A stretch of DNA of 64,000 nucleotides. It comes from Emydura subglobosa. Taxonomy: Eukaryota; Chordata; Testudines; Chelidae. The notes below the pieces were generated by a model. That model saw nothing but the letters and a program-made list of their open reading frames with translations, did not search any database and was not told the origin of the DNA. The translations under genes and the position numbers were made by a program. Location: contig ML679962.1 in the NCBI GenBank assembly GCA_007922225.1, positions 34,765,563 through 34,829,562 on the forward strand, read 5' to 3'. The stretch's first letter is position 1. Each line of letters begins with the position of its first letter. Shown here one piece after another: positions 9,880 through 21,171 of the stretch.

Positions 9880-10745
9880 AACTTTCCTCCGCCCCACCAA
9901 AACGCGGCCCAGGGGAGCCCAGCCTTTGCCACAAGCCGCTCCTCGGCCAGGCTGACCTGCCGGCTTGTCCTTCCCGCCCCGCTCCCCTGCCGTGCACGCC
10001 CGTGGGAAGATGGGGAGTCCGGGAGTCCGAATCACCCGCTTCCCTTGGGAAGGAAACGGTGCGCCGCGCACGCTCCTGGCCCTGAGAAGGAAACGCGAAC
10101 TGGCAAATCTCCCAGTGCAGCCCCGGGGGGCTGGAAGGATGCCAGTTCCGGCCTGCGGAGCGGCTGGTCTGCAGCTGGCGAACCGAAGTCACGCCGTTTG
10201 CAGGGTTCCACGGGGCCAGCCCCGCTTTTTCGCGCCTATTTCTCACGCTGCCGGGGAGGGAGAAGCGGACACGGTCGCTGGGGACAAATGCGTTGAAACC
10301 ACCCGGAGGGGGAAGGCCGAGACCCGGGGTAACAAACGGGCGCCGCGGCCGGTGTAAACGTGGCGCTCGGCTTGCGTGGGCCGCCGCAGACGGAACCATC
10401 GTAGCAGTGCACGTGGGGTCGAAGCGCAGCGCAGCTGGGGGCGCAGGTCTGCGCGGCCGCGCAGATGTAAAGGGAAATCCCCCCAGGTCGCTGAGCAGAG
10501 CCGGGGGGGCGGCAGGAGGCGGAGTGGGAAAGTGGGGGGGCCCTTTCCTTCCCTAAGGCTGCCAACAAAAGCCGTGCTTCCATCTCCCTGCCAGCCGCTT
10601 GTGGCTGCGCGCCGGCTCCAAACCGGCTCTGAGCGAACCGGGTCCGGGATCCGCTCCGGAGTGAAGTGAAGGGGGGAGGCGGCTAAGGGCTCCCGTTGTA
10701 TCCGCCTCAGCAAAACGCACCTCTCTGGGCATCCGCGTCTGCTCT
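9880..10745. promoter_or_regulatory. CpG-island-like block without an assigned gene
   Basis: Dense CpG (for example GCGCCGCGCACG and GCGCGGCCGCGCAG) runs through this block and stops abruptly near 10750, where a C-run (10777-10789) marks the edge. Long ORFs exist on both strands with arginine/proline-rich, domain-free translations. It could be a promoter island of an unannotated non-coding transcript, or a CpG-rich remnant of the ZIC-like locus. The assignment rests on composition only. Confidence 0.45.
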
Positions 10746-10799
10746 AAAGAGGGCCCGAGTTTTCAGACATCAACCCCCCCCCCCCCCGAGGATTATTTG

Positions 10800-13700
10800 A
10801 ACGACACAGGAGGGCTCCGTGAGCCCCCCACTGACGAGCAAACTCTTGCTGTCTCCGGCTGAACGCTCCAGTCCAAAGGGAGGGCTCCCAGTGTGCTCCA
10901 CTTACTGCACCGCCCTCAGTGGAGTCACTCCGGATTTGCACGTGTGTAAACGGGGTGTAGAATCTGAAGTTTCAGGCGGGTTGCTGCTGCCTCAGCGTCT
11001 AGTGGGTCTTCCAGCCCAGGCAGAGCTCGGGATGTGAGAGGAGAGACATTATCACACTGAAGGGGTGAGGTGGGGTCATTACAGAGTCCTAGAAAGTCCT
11101 CCTCAGTGCAGGTAAATATTTCTAACGGCAGGGCCCGGGCTGGGCTCTGGCTGACGCACTGGGCTTTGCTCTGTGGGTTTTGCTTGTACAATTGACACAA
11201 GATATTTAGGGCCAAATCCTGCTACACAGTTTTCCCTTGGGGTGTTAACCGGACCGCATGAGTAGACTCCTAAGGTATTCTGTGATTTGCAAACAATATA
11301 CCTCGCTGGAATCCAGGCGGTGCTCCAGGACAACACAAGGGGACATGGTTAAGGGGGTGGGGGAGGGAAGGCTGTGCTAGGGGAAAGCCAGGACTCTCTA
11401 GGGCCCGTGGGTGCGGTAAAAGAGATGAGAAAATAAACAGCATAGACGTGAGCGACTCCCAGTGACGTCAGTAAAGTTTGGTTCAGGCCCATCTGAATGT
11501 TGCTTTATAGATATTTTGGGGGGGAGCAAATAACAATTTCTGATAAGCAGCCATGCAGCAGGGGGGGGAATGATACTGCAGGAATACAACTCTCTGAGCG
11601 GTAGGTATTTTAGTGGTATTTAAAGCTGCAGACGTGCAAGTGACACATAACTAGACTTCTTTTAGCAAATCATTTCCTATCATGAATCATGAATAAATTA
11701 TGCCTTTAGTTATAGAGCTCATCACAGTATTGACAGCCCCAAATATTAAAAAATCATGAGTCAGACCCCCTCGATCACGACATTGGCTTGAAATTCAGGA
11801 GGGTACTTTTTTTTCTTTGCTTTCTGGTTTTTGAGCACACTTTAGTGTGCACTGGAGTTTTAAATGACGAAGCTTTTCTACACAGTCACCAGGGCTGGAA
11901 AATGACTGTTTTAAACAATGAAAACCTGGATTGTCACCCAATCACGGGACTCCACGAGTTGGGGCTTTAAGGAAAACACCAACTAGCACCAGAGTCTCAA
12001 TAAAACCGTGAGAGCTGGCAACACTGAAAACACTCAGATCCTACGATCATACATAATTACCTAACTTTTAAATAATCTTCACCAAATGCAAAATAAAAGA
12101 AAACAAACAAACAGAGCACATTTAAAAAACCAAAACAAACCCAAAATTGCAATCCTAAACCAGCCTCTAAGGGAACTAGTCAGCTGATCAGAGTCCCACA
12201 TTTTCCTCTCAATTACAAGGGAGCAACTCCCCTTCTATAAATGGGACTGTCCTCTTTGTTTGGGAGAAGTTGGAGTCGTGATTGGTGGGGCAGCGAACAT
12301 GTGCAGACGCAGTGCAGAGTTCTGCCTACAACGAGATCTGCTGTCGAGTTTTTGTTAGCTTGTTTGTTTTAGATAGAGGCATACTGCAGACATTCTGTAC
12401 TCCGGATCCCCAGTGATCTCTACAAATGGTAGGATCGGGCTTTGAGGTCCTGAGAATTTTACCATGTCTACAGCAGTCTGACTTTCTCCACATGGTTGGG
12501 TAGTGTGCGTGAATATACAGAGAAGAAGGCTCCCCAGTTACTGCAATCTGTCCTGCCAGCTACTATTTACGACACGTGTGTCTCGATGAAATTGACAGAA
12601 ATGCAGGTTAGTGGTAGGGCACCAGCCAAACACAGAGAAATTGTTTCTGGCCATGGAAGAGTAAAGGAAGCTGCATTTCTGACACAGCCAGGTTCTTACG
12701 TACAAGAGAAGAAATGAGGTTTCTGACAGACACATGCAAGGCAAAATTCAGCTCTCAGTTACTCCGGTGTAAATCTGGTGCAACTCCAATGCAATCAGTG
12801 TAACAGAGCAACATTTGGCCCATAGTTAGGCATTAACATTCATGGGAATAAACTCCCTTGGAGCAGCTTCTCTCCTCCTTTGACTACCGGCGCAGAGGGA
12901 ATGCAGCATTTACACTGATAACATATCCATGTCAATTGTGGCAGGATTTGGCCTCTAAGCTCCGGTCTATCAAAGCACTCAAGCACATGCTTAACTTTAA
13001 CTTGCAGTCAGTGTTATCTCTCACATGCTGACAGAAAAGCATGTAACTGCTGCACATATATGTCTACAGCATGGGTCTATTTCTGCCATCTGAGCCCAAG
13101 CAAATCTTCCCCTGGGTCAGATCTGAGCTAGGGTAAACTGTCATAGCCAACTTCAACTGAGCTGTGACAATTTACACAAGCTGAGCATACGGCCCCTTGA
13201 CTTTAATGAGAGTTTTGCTGGAGTAAAGAAGGCACAATTTAGCCTTGTGTGTGGTGGACGGAGGGAATCTTTCTACCTGGATGCCTGTTGGTACTCACAT
13301 ATACCCTTCACCCAAACTAAAATAGAGGAATTAGCACTTAAATGTAGACTTCGTTGCTGAAATTAATTTTTGGTATATTTTTAGCATGAACACAGGGAAT
13401 TAAAAACCTCACCCATTTGTCAGACTATACAAACAATGCACAAAAGGGATGATACAAGAAGGGTAGATAGATTTTCTTTTCTAGGAAGCTGAAAATAATG
13501 ACGGGTCTTTCGATCCCTCCTGGTTGATTTGATGGAAGAGAATTATCATGCATATAAATAAGGCACTTGGAGCATAACGTCGGAGATTCTGAGGGCCCTG
13601 AACTCTCACTGAAGCTAAGACAAGCCCAGCACCTTAAAAGATGGAGCTCTTGGCTCTATCTACATGCCATATCTTAAAAATCACGATTGCATGACAATTA

Positions 13701-15040
13701 CATGTTTCTTCATAAATCTCATCTACCCTTAAAATCAGCATGACGATTTCTACATTCATTCTTGATCTTTGGACAACAGATTGAAGAGGTGTTTGTAGTT
13801 AGAGAAGTCGTCAAGATTCCATTTTGTGAAACTAGATAATATTGTGATTTGTGGCATAATCATTGCACCTTCAGAACAAGGGGATGGATACAACAATGGC
13901 AAGAGATTTTGGTAGACTTTGTACCAAATTCTTGCTATGACTAGTGCAAAACTGCATAGAAATCACTACACAGGACTCAGGTTATTATTTTTTATGAATC
14001 ACGTTTCATTAGGTTTTGAAGAGTGTTTGCAAATAAAAGGCATACAGGAAAGAACGGTAAAACCACACCAATATTAATTATGAAAGCCATAAGTTAATCA
14101 GCAAATAAACTATGGATTAATTACATTGCTTTGGTATGACGTGTTTGCATGATAATAGAAAATAAGAAAGAAAACCGAAAAAGCAGCCAAAGAAAAGAAA
14201 TAACATTTAGCTAAGGAAAAAGAGAGAAGAAGAAAAACACAAAAGAAAACAAGCGACACCAAGCATGAGTCAACATGACTTTTTTTTTTTCTAGGGAGCT
14301 ACACCAACTACCTGTCTGGGTCCTTATGTGGCTCTCGTCTCCATAGTATTTGAATACCTGAATGGTATCCAGATCAAAGTATTCCCTGACCAATATTATA
14401 TATTAATCTGATGATAACACACAGCTGCCTGTTCTACTTTATACATAAGGGTCTGCAAGAGCTCATCTTTCCGCATATTCCTCTATTTTTCCAAAAGAAA
14501 TTTCCCACCCTAGTTTTGCTGTTTTGAGCAGAGAGTTGATGCGGTGCTGTATGAAAGGTGTCATTTTGGCTTTTCAAGAGGGTAGGATGGCTTTTTTTTT
14601 TTTTTTTTGATGCCATGTTTGTTAAAGAAACCAAGAAACCAATTCTGTTCAGTCTGGGAGAGTTTGTGCCATTTTGATTTATTACCCAGGATATAAATGG
14701 CGATGTGTTTGGTTGCATCAGAATTGTAGGGCAAAATTATTTTTTTTTGTTAGTACCTTATGCTGGGAAAGTTTTACCACTTCGCACAACTGAAGCACAC
14801 ATACTTAGTCTTTGGAACACTTACTGTACATATTCAGGAACTGCCATGTGAATTGAAATCACTCTGATATGTAGGGCAAATTGATCAATGAGGGAATCTT
14901 TAAACTTGGAGGAGAAAAACTCTATGGCGTCTTTGTACTAAGGCATCCATAAACTTGAGTTAGGGCCCTGCGAATTGATGAAGAACACATTCATTTCCAA
15001 TGTGGCCTGAAGGGACTGACCCATCAGAGTTAATGCTGGT
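10800..15040. other. AT-rich intergenic sequence, no gene seen
   Basis: Composition falls sharply from the GC-rich left flank. No exon or transposase frame is recognisable. Around 12740-12830 and 12960-13060 there are words of the type 'GGTGTAAATCTGGTGCAACT' and 'AGCACATGCTTAACTTTAA' that recur elsewhere in this window and belong to old dispersed amniote repeats. Poly-T tracts lie at 14280-14291 and 14591-14609. Confidence 0.45.
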
Positions 15041-15049
15041 GAAGTGAGA

Positions 15050-15980
15050 TTTTCTTTTCGTAGAGATCGGAGCTTTTGGAACACAGAGTTGATGTCTGCC
15101 ATGGATTGGTGTGTTGAAGCAGTTCCTTTTTTTTTGTATTTGTCCAGAAATTTTACAATTTTTTTCTCTGCATCAACCAGTCGTTGGATGATTCTTAGAG
15201 ATTCACCACCAAAGGGATGCTCAGTGCCCAAATCACTCTCAGGGACACGGTGGAGTGACAACGCCAAAGCAGTGAATGCAGTTGTTCTGGGATACTCCAA
15301 CATCCTTGAAGCGCGAGAGAGCATCAGGGATGATGAATCTCAAAAATCAGCAACAAGAAAAGATGTGAATGTCCTGAGTGTTGCAATGCGTACTTTGGCA
15401 GCTGGTGTTTTGTGTGAGATCTGGAATGATATACTTCAGCCATTCAGCAGGTGCAGTCTAAACTTGCAAAGTGCTCAAATTGCCCTTTCCAATACTGTAA
15501 ACCTAATGAGGAGTCTTGGAACTGTTCTTCAACAAAGGAGGGATAGTTCTGATGGGTTTGAAATTCAGGGGGTTGCAAGGACTGCTAACCATGAGTATAA
15601 GTCAGCCAAATGCTGCAGAAGACAGAAGATATACGACGATGCAACTGCCCATTCATTCAGTGACAAGGAGGCCTTCAGAGCTAACACCTTCATCACAATC
15701 ATCATTAGAACAACAGCTCGAGGCTTATGAAAATATCGACAAAAACTTTAGTGTACTGACAAATTTTTCACCTAACATTTCAAGTTCCAAAGTCAATGAA
15801 GGCATCAAACATCTGTGTCAGAAGTACCCAGACAATCTCCTAGTGGATTTTACTAAAGAATTTCTTCAATTTGTTGAATTCACATCACTCTCAGATATAG
15901 AGAGAGAAGATGATGAAAACAAATATATGTGGAGGTACCGAATTATCACTGAATCCAATTCAATGGAAGAAAAATATTGA
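15050..15980 (+). mobile_element. hAT-superfamily transposase fossil (ZMYM1-like type)
   Basis: The frame 15044-15730 encodes a stretch typical of the ZMYM1-like/DUF4371 hAT transposases: FFSASTSRWMILRD, then KSLSGTRWSDNAKAV (the SxTRW word), then GVLCEIWNDILQPFSRCSLNLQSAQIALS-type helices and FRANTFITII. Near 15700 the frame shifts, and homology resumes in the frame ending at 15980 (SLEQQLEAYENIDKNF, then a segment with KYPDNLLVDFTKEFLQF). The N-terminal zinc-finger/DDE part and the C-terminal hAT dimerisation region are absent. It is a truncated, frameshifted relic and cannot be active. Flanking inverted repeats were not found. Confidence 0.75.
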
Positions 15981-16530
15981 ACGCAGATGGAGAAGTAATC
16001 GTTCCAGTTCGTACTGATTACGGCATTTCTGAGGATGGCAGAAATGTGGAAAGCAGCACAGGTTAATAGCTCCGAAGTGCCAGCTTTGTACAGAGAAGGA
16101 CTGTGTTCTGCTTTCAGATGCTGTGTGCACATCGCCCGCAGTTCAGAACTGAGCCCAAGGAAATTTGAAATTTTTACTGGAAATTATTTGGAATGATCTG
16201 AAATTACCTTCCTTCAAGTCTGAACACCTAGCCCGGCTAGTTACTCATTGATCTATGAATGGTGGGCCTCAGATTGGCGTTGAGAGATGATATCGGATGA
16301 AATCTTTAAAATCAGGGAGTTGGAGAGTGTCACACAACTGTTGAAATATAGTTATTTACATTCTGTCTAACATAATTCATTCTCTCTCTCGATGAAAAAG
16401 GACTGGGGAGAAAATTTAAAGTCATGGGCTATGAAGTGATATAAATTATGAGGATTTTAAGTATTAGGAGCAAATTGGGAAGGGTTTATAGTATTTGCAT
16501 TTTTACCTGAGGGATGGGGTTTCTGAAGTT
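15981..16530. other. Intergenic sequence, nothing recognised
   Basis: No exon, repeat family or strong motif is visible. It may include unrecognisable 3' sequence of the adjacent hAT fossil. Confidence 0.35.
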
Positions 16531-16534
16531 CTCT

Positions 16535-16606
16535 CTATAACTCTCTCTCACTCACTCACTCACTCACTCACTCCCACACACACACACACTCACTCACTCA
16601 CTCACT

Positions 16607-16651
<45 letters not shown>
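16535..16651. repeat. Compound microsatellite (CTCA)n and (CA)n
   Basis: Two blocks of CTCA repeats, each followed by CCCACACACA, end in a (CA)n tract of more than 30 bases. The repeated block pair suggests a local duplication within the microsatellite. Confidence 0.9.
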
Positions 16652-16652
<1 letters not shown>

Positions 16653-17052
16653 GTTTGTTTAGCACCTAGCCCAATAGGGGGTCCTGGTCCATGCCTAAAG
16701 CACCTTGGTGCTACAGTAATATCAATAATAAATAACAATAAAGACATCTAGCTATCTGTACATATCCAATACACATATGCAGATGGAGAGAGAAAATACA
16801 CGACTGTGTGGTATAAAGATTGTATTGACATGAGTTTGGAATGGCAACATTATTCATGAGAGGCCTGGTGATTAACCCCATCATGCCTCTCCTCCAACTA
16901 CCTTCATGCTTTCATGTGTATCCATCTCTTGTCTTATTCTTTAGACATGTGAGATCTTCAGGGCAAGACCCAGCTTTTTGTTCTGTGTTTGCATAGCTCC
17001 CTGGTCCATGACTGGGGCTACTGCAATACGAATAATACATAATAATATAAAA
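16652..17052 (-). repeat. Two antisense SINE fragments
   Basis: The words TTTAGCACCTAGCCCAAT...GGTCCTGGTCCATG (16660-16700) and CTCCCTGGTCCATGACTGG (16998-17016), each followed by ATT-rich tails, are the reverse complement of a dispersed element whose sense form ('ATGGACCAGGRCCCCATTGT') occurs at 25140, 30570 and 41190. Element family name is not assigned with confidence. Confidence 0.5.
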
Positions 17053-17059
17053 ACCCTTC

Positions 17060-17885
17060 AGAACCACAAACGCCAGGCCTTAAATCTGCCACTGTTCTGG
17101 GACTGAGAGTTGCCTCCAGCTCAGCCCAGCGCAGTTTGGGGGAATTTTCCATGCGTAAGTGTAGGGGAAACGGGGAGAAGTGGAGGAGGAAACACCTGTC
17201 CAGCAGCTTGAATTTTAAAACCTTGCCTGGGTGATGGCTGATTGAGAGGCTGGCAAAGGGGTCAGTCTGGTCTCACACACACAGAGGTTGGGAAGGTTGG
17301 AATAAGATCTGATGGTGATGGAATAGTCGGGCAGAGTTCAGGGGATCAAGTCTAATCAATTGGGTAATTTAGCACATGAATATCACTGCCACATGCATGG
17401 TGTGCTTGATTAATACTTATTGGCTGTATTAAAACAGCACGTAGAGGCTTCACTCAGCAGGATCAGGGTACCAATGTGCTAAGTGTTACACAAACACGTA
17501 GGTGGAGACGTCTCTGTCCCGGAGAGCTTACAACGTGGATGCAACAAGCAGATGGTGGCCATGGGTAGTAGGGGACTAGATAGCAGGGAGCGGAGTGCGT
17601 GGTTACACAGACCAGCGAAGTCACAGTTAGCTACTTTCAAGTCACTCCAAGTAGTTTTTTAAGGGTTTTTTTTTTCTTCTAGTTTTCCGATATAAACGAA
17701 CAAGAAAAGTTACTGAGCTCAGTAATCTCTCCTAGCCACTTAACACCATTTTATCCTCACGTAGGCCCTGCCGCTCTCTGGTAGGCTCCCCACGCTGACT
17801 TACACCCGCTCCGTCTACCTGGAAAGGGGACGAAGTGGCTCTCACTTGCATCTCGAGGGTACAGAAGCGAGTGCAGGAAGGGGAG
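17060..17885. other. Intergenic sequence, nothing recognised
   Basis: No exon visible. The segment near 17490-17530 (GAGACGTCTCTGTCCCGGAG) resembles the tail of the SINE family seen at 16652-17052 but is too short to call. Confidence 0.35.
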
Positions 17886-17890
17886 TCGAA

Positions 17891-18084
17891 GGGCATGTCT
17901 ACACTTGGAGCTGGGGCTGTGATTCTAACTGCATCCTGCTAGTGTGCTAAAAATAGCAGCGTTGCCGTGGTAGCGCAGGCAGCAGGGTATAAGCTGCCCT
18001 GTCTACACTGCTAATTTTAGTGCACTAGCTCCATGCAATCTAGTGCAGGTACTCACATCCCCAGCTCCAAAGTGTAGACAGACA
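17891..18084. mobile_element. Palindromic MITE with terminal inverted repeats
   Basis: The left end GTCTACACTTGGAGCTGGGG is matched in reverse complement by CCCCAGCTCCAAAGTGTAGAC at the right end. The internal sequence is partly complementary too (TAGTGTGCTAAAAATAGC versus GCTAATTTTAGTGCACTAGC). Elements that begin with TGTCTACAC and have inverted ends are abundant in reptile genomes. It carries no ORF, so it is non-autonomous. The superfamily cannot be fixed without a consensus. Confidence 0.75.
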
Positions 18085-19670
18085 CTACAGGAGTGTAAAT
18101 TAGTGTAAGGGAATCTAATCTTATGCACCACTTCTAAATTAGGTGCATAGGGCTTAAAATGTCCATCGACTTGTTTCAACAATCACCAGTGGAGATGGAA
18201 CACTGGTGTGCATCAAAGCTCATTCAAATCCAATTTCCATGGACTTCAGTGAGCTTTGGATCAGGTCCAAAATGAGAGCGAGTAGCCCGCAGCTGTTGGA
18301 TTAGGCGGGCTGACGTTTTAGTACTTTGCTTCGTGTGAAGAAAATGTTTGAATCCAAGAGGACGTTACTTGTGCTCTGAAACGTTGGGGGTTTCCTGTGT
18401 GAACTTTGGGTGAGTCTGCTCCTTTTTAAAAATATATATATATTTTTTGGACGATAAAGATATATTTCATCATTGTAGGTGGCCAATCATCTATGTGAAT
18501 TTGCCTTGTTTTGGAATTTATTACCTAAGACAGTCCGTGTGACCCTACACGTCATTAAAAGGCTTGCAAGTGGAAAGTCAGATCTGGATCTCAGATTTGC
18601 GGGATGCATCACAGCTTCTTTTGTAAAATTCTCCCTCCCCCGCACGCAGGCATGATACACATCACATGGCAGAAGTCAGAATACGGCTCTCTTCCCTTTT
18701 CAACCAGAACAATTTGTGTGGTGAGTAGATAATCATCTGCATCCACCCCTCTCTGGTTCTGAGACAGAGCACGAGGGGAATGGGAATAAAGTGCAAATCA
18801 AAAAACCACTGAACATTGCAAAGTGGGTCATCAGGCACACCACAAATTGGGGGGTATTTGATAGACATCTATGCCATCCTTTTCTTCACCCACATGCTGC
18901 CAAATCTTCCTGAAGCTCCTCTAGTTCTGTTGTTACCCCCACATCCCTTGTTCTTTTAGATCTCCCTTTTGTAGTCCTTCCTCATCATCTGTTCAATCTC
19001 ATTCTATACTCTCCCACTGCTTCTCTCTTCCTTGCCGCCTTACACCCATCCTGATTGCCTGTAACTCCAGCCATATTTACATGGGCAGAGGTTGAGTTCT
19101 TGCGCTTTCTTCCAGCTGGAGGACAGGGCACCCCAGAATGGATGTCCTTCATGCGTCACACATTCTGGGGCACGTCAGTCTTCTGGATGTACAGCATAAA
19201 CATGAATTCTGTCTCTCTACAGATGGGGATTCCACCTGTCTCATGCTGTATTGGGGTGAGGTGGAGAAATAGGGATGAGGTCCTGAGTGGGGATCAATCT
19301 GGGGAAGTTTGAAACCATCGGAATCATGCTTGATAATCAACGCCATGGAAACAATTAAGAAAAGTTGCTATATGTGTCGGTGGAAAGACAGAATTCACCT
19401 GGGACAAACAGGCACATCGCCTCTGATTGCAGCACATTAACTAGCCCCCTTTTGAGGCCAGAGTAGGGTTATGAAGTTGGAAAACACATTCTCTGAACAT
19501 TCAGACTGACACAGTGTTGACTCAGTATCATGCTGTTCAAACATTGCTCCTCACACTTTCTATCACGTCATGTCATGTCATGCTCTGAGCAGATTTAAAA
19601 GGCATGATACCTACAGTGCTGGCGACTGCCTGAAATCCTGTCTATGCTATCATTGCTGTTACCTATTACA
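18085..19670. other. Intergenic sequence, no gene seen
   Basis: A few degenerate repeat words occur (for example CCAATTTCCATGGACTTCAG at 18230-18250). The short ORFs are unconvincing. An (AT)n stretch lies near 18429-18446. Confidence 0.4.
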
Positions 19671-19679
19671 CGCTGTGTA

Positions 19680-20022
19680 AGCAAGCTGTGGAATTCATTA
19701 TGAAGGAGTTGTGGCCAAGAACTTTACAAGGGATTGGATATTTATAGGATAACAAGGATATTCCAAGTTATCCTAACTAAAGATTACACAATTCTTGGAA
19801 GGGATATTTAAACTTTGGCTTAAATCCCAAAGCACAGTCGCTAGCTATCAGAGATGAGAATGAGACCTATTGGGAAGGGGGACAGATTATCCCACATCTG
19901 CCTACTGTGGGGCTCTGACACCTTCCCTTCAAGCATCTGGTGCTGACCACAGTCAGAGACAGGATACTGGGCTAGATGGACCTCAGGTCTGATCCAAGCT
20001 GGTGATTCCTATGTTTCTATGA
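19680..20022 (+). mobile_element. CR1 LINE 3' fragment
   Basis: The stretch from GGAATTCATTATGAAGGAG to ATACTGGGCTAGATGGACCT and the terminal TTCCTATGTTTCTATGA is the typical 3' untranslated end of sauropsid CR1 elements, including the diagnostic GGGCTAGATGGACC...TCTGATCCA words. It is 5'-truncated with no coding part. Confidence 0.8.
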
Positions 20023-21055
20023 GTTGAACTGGTGATAGCAATAATGGGGTGTTTTGGGGGAGGAGGGAACTCCATGTGTAGACGCAGCCTTAGTTGATGG
20101 AAACAAGATCTCTGAATACAAAAGTGGGGCAAGTGGCATGCAATTATTGCCTTTGCCAAGGCAAATGCCTGTTTGCAGCTGCAGAGGCAGCATCTGTGCA
20201 CACCACTGGCTGTCAATAAACAATGTACATACACCAAACGAGAGCTAGGCATCTGGCACCTGACAACCTAGCCCAATGACTCTGCATTCTCTCCTTAGGA
20301 CAGTAACAGATCCAATGTGTTAACTGCCCTCTCTTTAGCTATGGTGCAATGAACAGCATTTCTTCTGCGTTATATTTCCACCACTGTAATACTGGGAAGT
20401 AAAAGAAAGACTCTGGATCAGTTCCAGTAGTTTGAGGCACTCTAGAGCTTTTTCCAAAGAATTACATAGACACGGTATTAAAATAATATAGGGTTGTCTC
20501 AAAAGCCTTTTAAATAAAGAGGTTGAAATAGGCCCCATTTCCTGCAGGCAGGGAGATGGACCTGCCCATCAGGACCCCCATTTTGCGACTTACAGCAGCT
20601 GGCCAGGGAAGATCGATAGTTGGCATGGTAACGAGCTCCTTTCCCAAGAAGAAGGCTCCTTTTATTAAATTTGGCTGGTGATTGATCCGTTCCTGATCCG
20701 TGCATCAGAACACGATAAACTCTTCATGAATCACAGATTTGTATTGAGTTGAATGAAAAAAAAATGATGAGTCGGTTCGGACAGATTTCTGCTTCTGAAT
20801 CTAGCCCAAAGGTTGTAACGAGAGCAGAAAATGGTAGAAGCATGAGTCTGCTCTTATGGGCTGTAGCAAGAACACAAAATAAGCCCAAATGTAAGCTATT
20901 CTTACTGCAATGTTTAGACTGTATTCTTGAGATCCTCCTACTTTTTCGTGCCATGCATGCCTCTTATCCATGGTGATATCCCGCCATGGGGCAGAGCCAG
21001 ATCTCTTCCTCCCCATCCCTTATTAATGGAATTGCTGCACTTCGTTATTTTTTAA
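20023..21055. other. Intergenic sequence, nothing recognised
   Basis: No exon, transposon frame or regulatory signature could be identified. The small ORFs on both strands show no domain. Confidence 0.35.
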
Positions 21056-21059
21056 TTAG

Positions 21060-21170
21060 CAATAATAATATTAGGCCTTATATAGAACTTCAAAGCCTTT
21101 CACAGACGTGAACTAATTAATCCCCAGGGTTTGTTCCTTACATTTTCAGAAGTTCCTCACTCTCCAGTGG
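21060..21170 (-). repeat. MIR-like CORE-SINE tail, antisense
   Basis: AATAATAATATTAGGCCTTATATAGAACTTCAAAGCCTTTCACAGA reads as the reverse complement of a CORE-SINE/L2-type tail ('...AAGCGCTTTGAGATC...TATATAAG...ATTATT'). It is degenerate and abuts the CR1 copy that follows. Confidence 0.45.
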
Positions 21171-21171
21171 A

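Noticed and set aside
10236..10713. Minus-strand ORFs of 115 and 156 codons in the CpG island
   Set aside because: Composition-driven; the two overlapping frames look equally plausible and neither shows homology.
14938..15324. Minus-strand ORF of 128 codons
   Set aside because: It is antisense to the recognisable hAT transposase frame on the plus strand.
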